A stretch of DNA of 64,000 bases from contig JAXRKP010001042.1 of the NCBI GenBank assembly GCA_037039925.1, forward strand, positions 40,001-104,000, given 5' to 3'. Each line of letters opens with the position of its first letter. The first letter of the stretch is position 1. This DNA is from Doris montereyensis. Lineage: Eukaryota > Mollusca > Gastropoda > Nudibranchia > Dorididae. The notes beneath the pieces were generated by a model that saw only the letters and a program-made list of their open reading frames with translations, made no database searches and was not told the DNA's origin. A program made the translations under genes and the position numbers. This document shows, in pieces, positions 61,487 through 64,000 of the stretch.

Positions 61487-61950
61487 CACAGTAGTAGGAC
61501 TGAGACTGGGGAGATTGCGACTGAGGACATTAGTGAGACTGGTGAGACTATTGAGACATATACTGGGGAGACTAGTGTCACTACTGAGAGTGGTGAGACT
61601 ACTAAGACTAGTGAGACTGATACTTGGGAGACTAGTGTCACTAGTGAGACTGCGACTGGGAGACTAGTGTCAATAGTGAGACTGATACTGGGGAGACAGT
61701 ATCAATAGTAAGACTGATACTGAGGAAACTAGCGTCACTAGTGAGACTGCGACTAGGGAGACTGATACTGGGGAGACTAGTGTCACAAATGAGACTAAGA
61801 CGGGAGACCAGTGAGACTTAGACGGGAGACTAGTGAGACTGAGACGGAAGACTAGTGAGACTGAGACGGGAGACTAGTACTGGGGAGACTAGTGTCACCA
61901 GCGAGACTGAGACGGGAGACTGCGGCTGGAAAGACTAGTGAGACTGAGAA
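60761..61950. repeat. Degenerate end of the megaarray with an internal (AGT)n
   Basis: Units shorten to GAGACTGATACTGGAGAGAC-type 24-bp repeats (60,960-61,380). An (AGT)27-like run at 61,401-61,487 follows, then mixed GTGAGACT, GTGTCACTAGTGAGACT and GAGACGGGAGACTAGT words. In the 24-bp part the period is a multiple of three, which makes frames such as SETDTGETSETDTGE. Confidence 0.95.
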
Positions 61951-61954
61951 GACT

Positions 61955-62200
61955 GGATATTTTTTTATGCTCGAACTGCCTTGTAAACAGCCAAGAAATA
62001 TTTTTAACTAAGTTTAACTTGTCTTGTAGGCCTACCCATAATGTTATGATCTGCACACGGGACCGCCGTTTTATCGTCTGCCGTTTTTGATGGGACTAGG
62101 TGTTGATCCACTTACCTGGACGTCGGGTCGGGGTGGGGTGGTGGTGGTAGATTTTACTCGAAAAAAATGCATCAACCGTCAGTAAGTGTGTAGTGTAGTG
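61955..62200 (-). mobile_element. SINE fragment (13,255 family), minus
   Basis: TGTAAACAGCCAAGAAATA, ATGATCTGCACACGGGACCG, TGGGACTAGGTGTTGATCCA and CTTACCTGGACGTCGG in reversed order. The head is truncated. It marks the end of the megaarray. Confidence 0.85.
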
Positions 62201-62848
62201 TAAGTGTACGGTAAGACTAGTAAGAGTACTAAAAGACACAACATAGCTAGCGCAGTCATGTTTGTTTAATGCGTATGCGTAGTGTGCGTTTGACTCTGTG
62301 ATATTGTTGATACAATACATACTAATAATACTAATATGCTAATATAACCAAGTCAAACTAGATTCTACCTCTAACTAGTACTAATTAATAGCTCTACCCG
62401 CTTACTTGTATCACTTTGGGGGAAGGGGTGGTAGTATAACGAGTTGTATTTGTATTTAATTTCACATTACAATAGTTATTATTAAAGAATGTTTAGTTTA
62501 ATGGTGGATGGTGGTAGAATATACAATGTACACCAGTTATCGTATTTCGTCTTTTTTTTTTGTAGCGTCATTGTCAGTAGTGTCAGATTTATACAAATAC
62601 GAAAAGCTGGCGGTAAGCCAGAATGGCGGAAAAACTTGGGGTGAGGGGGGAGTATAACGATGTTTGAGTGTTACAGTAATACATAGATCGTACATATATG
62701 TATGGTCTGTGTATGAATCATGAATGCTTGATTGATTAAAATATACATACGTTCCCTTATATGTCATGTACATTCTTTGACTTTCAAGTTTTAAACTCTA
62801 AATAAATCTGAGTGACACTTTGTCTTCTTACTAGTACACACAGTCAAT
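62201..62848. other. Spacer, nothing recognised
   Basis: AT-rich. No gene seen. Confidence 0.45.
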
Positions 62849-62849
62849 T

Positions 62850-63055
62850 TGATTGTTGATGAATTGAAATTTACCCCTTTCACTTCCAATTTCCATTAAG
62901 TTCCACGGATGCGATCTCATGGAGAATTAAATAGGAATCACTATCTATTAGTAGTATTAGTTGGTCAGCAAGCTGAAACAAAGTGTAAGTGAAAGGAAAG
63001 ACAAAGAAGTAGTAGAATCTAAACTACCAGTAGCGCCAACAACCTCCGACTTGAT
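62850..63055 (+). repeat. Dispersed ~150-bp repeat, copy with insertion
   Basis: TTGATGAATTGAAATTTACC, CGGATGCGATCTCATGGAGA, then GTAAGTGAAAGGAAAGACAA and AGTAGCGCCAACAACC. About 45 bp are inserted in the middle. Confidence 0.75.
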
Positions 63056-64000
63056 AGCATTAGCAAGAGCTATGTTCCCAGATCATAGTTGTAGTTGAAA
63101 TGGGAGTAGAAGAACAAGTTCTGACAATGACGACACTAGAACACAATATAGTCACACTGGACAAAACATTTAGACAGGATAAAAAAAAAAATTAAATGCC
63201 CAAACCAGATTTTTATTGTAATAGCATTTGTCCAATGGATTGTTTTTATTGAAACAAACTCAGACAAAAAAATTTTGTAATCATCATTATCATTATTAAT
63301 AATGATGTATAATAATGAATACAGTATAATTGAGAACGAAATAAAAGACATTAAAAGTAACATCAACAGATTCAAATTATACCAAGTATATTAACTAATA
63401 TTAGAATCAAGTTAAAAAAGTCTTGATTACTTGGTTGCTTGAAAAAGGAAAGACAGTGGTAAAATGCTCCACAAATATTGTGCAAAAATATGTTGTATAA
63501 AAATAATCTTCACATTAGCTTTATCAAAATATCATGATTAATGAGGAAATTATTTTAATATTTTTCTTCGTCTATTTTATTAAATTATTTTTTTTTATTT
63601 TTTTTATTTTATGAATTATTATCTTTAAGGATACACTGTAAAAAGTGTTCCTTAAAGCATGATATAATAAATAAAATGTTTAATGCCGGATGATTCAAAA
63701 CTAAAAAAAAAAATGGAAGGTGGATGGATCCTACAGGCAACATATTTGTTACGACATTATTCTTCCACTTATTCTTTCCCTTTTCAAATCGTTTTTGTTG
63801 GTTTTTGTCTTCAATTCAATCATTCATCAATGCAATCAAATGTGTGTAAAAATGTAAAGAATTTTCCAACATAAAATGGAAAAAGATTGCCAATATTTCT
63901 CAAAATGAAATGGGTAACATAACAATAACAATGTGTCAGTCAATAATGTCTCTGTCATCCACAAAAGATTAAGATTATGAGTCATTGTTGAACAGTGATG
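63056..64000. other. AT-rich end of window, nothing recognised
   Basis: Poly-A and poly-T rich. Only short open frames. Confidence 0.5.

Noticed and set aside
60967..61708. SETDTGE-repeat acidic protein of 244 codons
   Set aside because: Degenerate end of the megaarray where the period becomes 24 bp. It reads through the AGT run into more repeat, with no start context or domain.

Overview
The window looks like nuclear DNA from an animal, most probably a mollusc and possibly a heterobranch gastropod. It is AT-rich and very dense in microsatellites and minisatellites. It carries tRNA-headed SINEs with a GTGCACGTTAAAGATCCC-type body and fragments of an APE-endonuclease non-LTR retrotransposon. 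Its one recognisable protein gene is split by spliceosomal introns. There is no sign of bacterial organisation. The mollusc assignment is an inference from repeat style, including frequent TCTAGATCTAGA words; it is not proven by the sequence.

Layout. Bases 1-16,200 are an island of tandem repeats: 44-bp, 25-bp, 37-bp and 43-bp minisatellites, long (GAA), (AGT), (TAA) and (GATA) arrays, one rearranged LINE endonuclease fragment, an inverted pair of a ~300-bp repeat, and two SINEs. Bases 16,400-26,600 are AT-rich sequence downstream of the gene, with several copies of a ~150-bp dispersed repeat and GA, TA and TTA arrays. Bases 26,595-39,571 (minus strand) hold the gene: nine coding exons encoding an INO80D-like subunit of the INO80 chromatin-remodelling complex. 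Its introns carry SINE pieces and one 43-bp minisatellite. A candidate CCAAT/TATA promoter in the same direction lies near 42.7 kb. Bases 43,000-53,300 hold further SINEs, dispersed-repeat copies, hexanucleotide arrays, a LINE 3' end (49.08-49.36 kb) and a LINE 5' end (52.3-53.3 kb). Bases 53,311-61,950 are one minisatellite of about 8.6 kb with a ~29-bp unit. The last 2 kb are AT-rich with one SINE fragment and one dispersed-repeat copy.

The INO80D-like gene is recognisable from its two Cys/His zinc modules, the basic RKKSKPPALT segment and consistent splice sites. Its reading frame is interrupted repeatedly by single-base shifts, and several splice phases agree only if those shifts are accepted. 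The simplest reading is a real gene in an indel-prone assembly; a decaying copy cannot be excluded. No second protein-coding gene of cellular type was recognised. Most long open frames elsewhere are products of tandem repeats.
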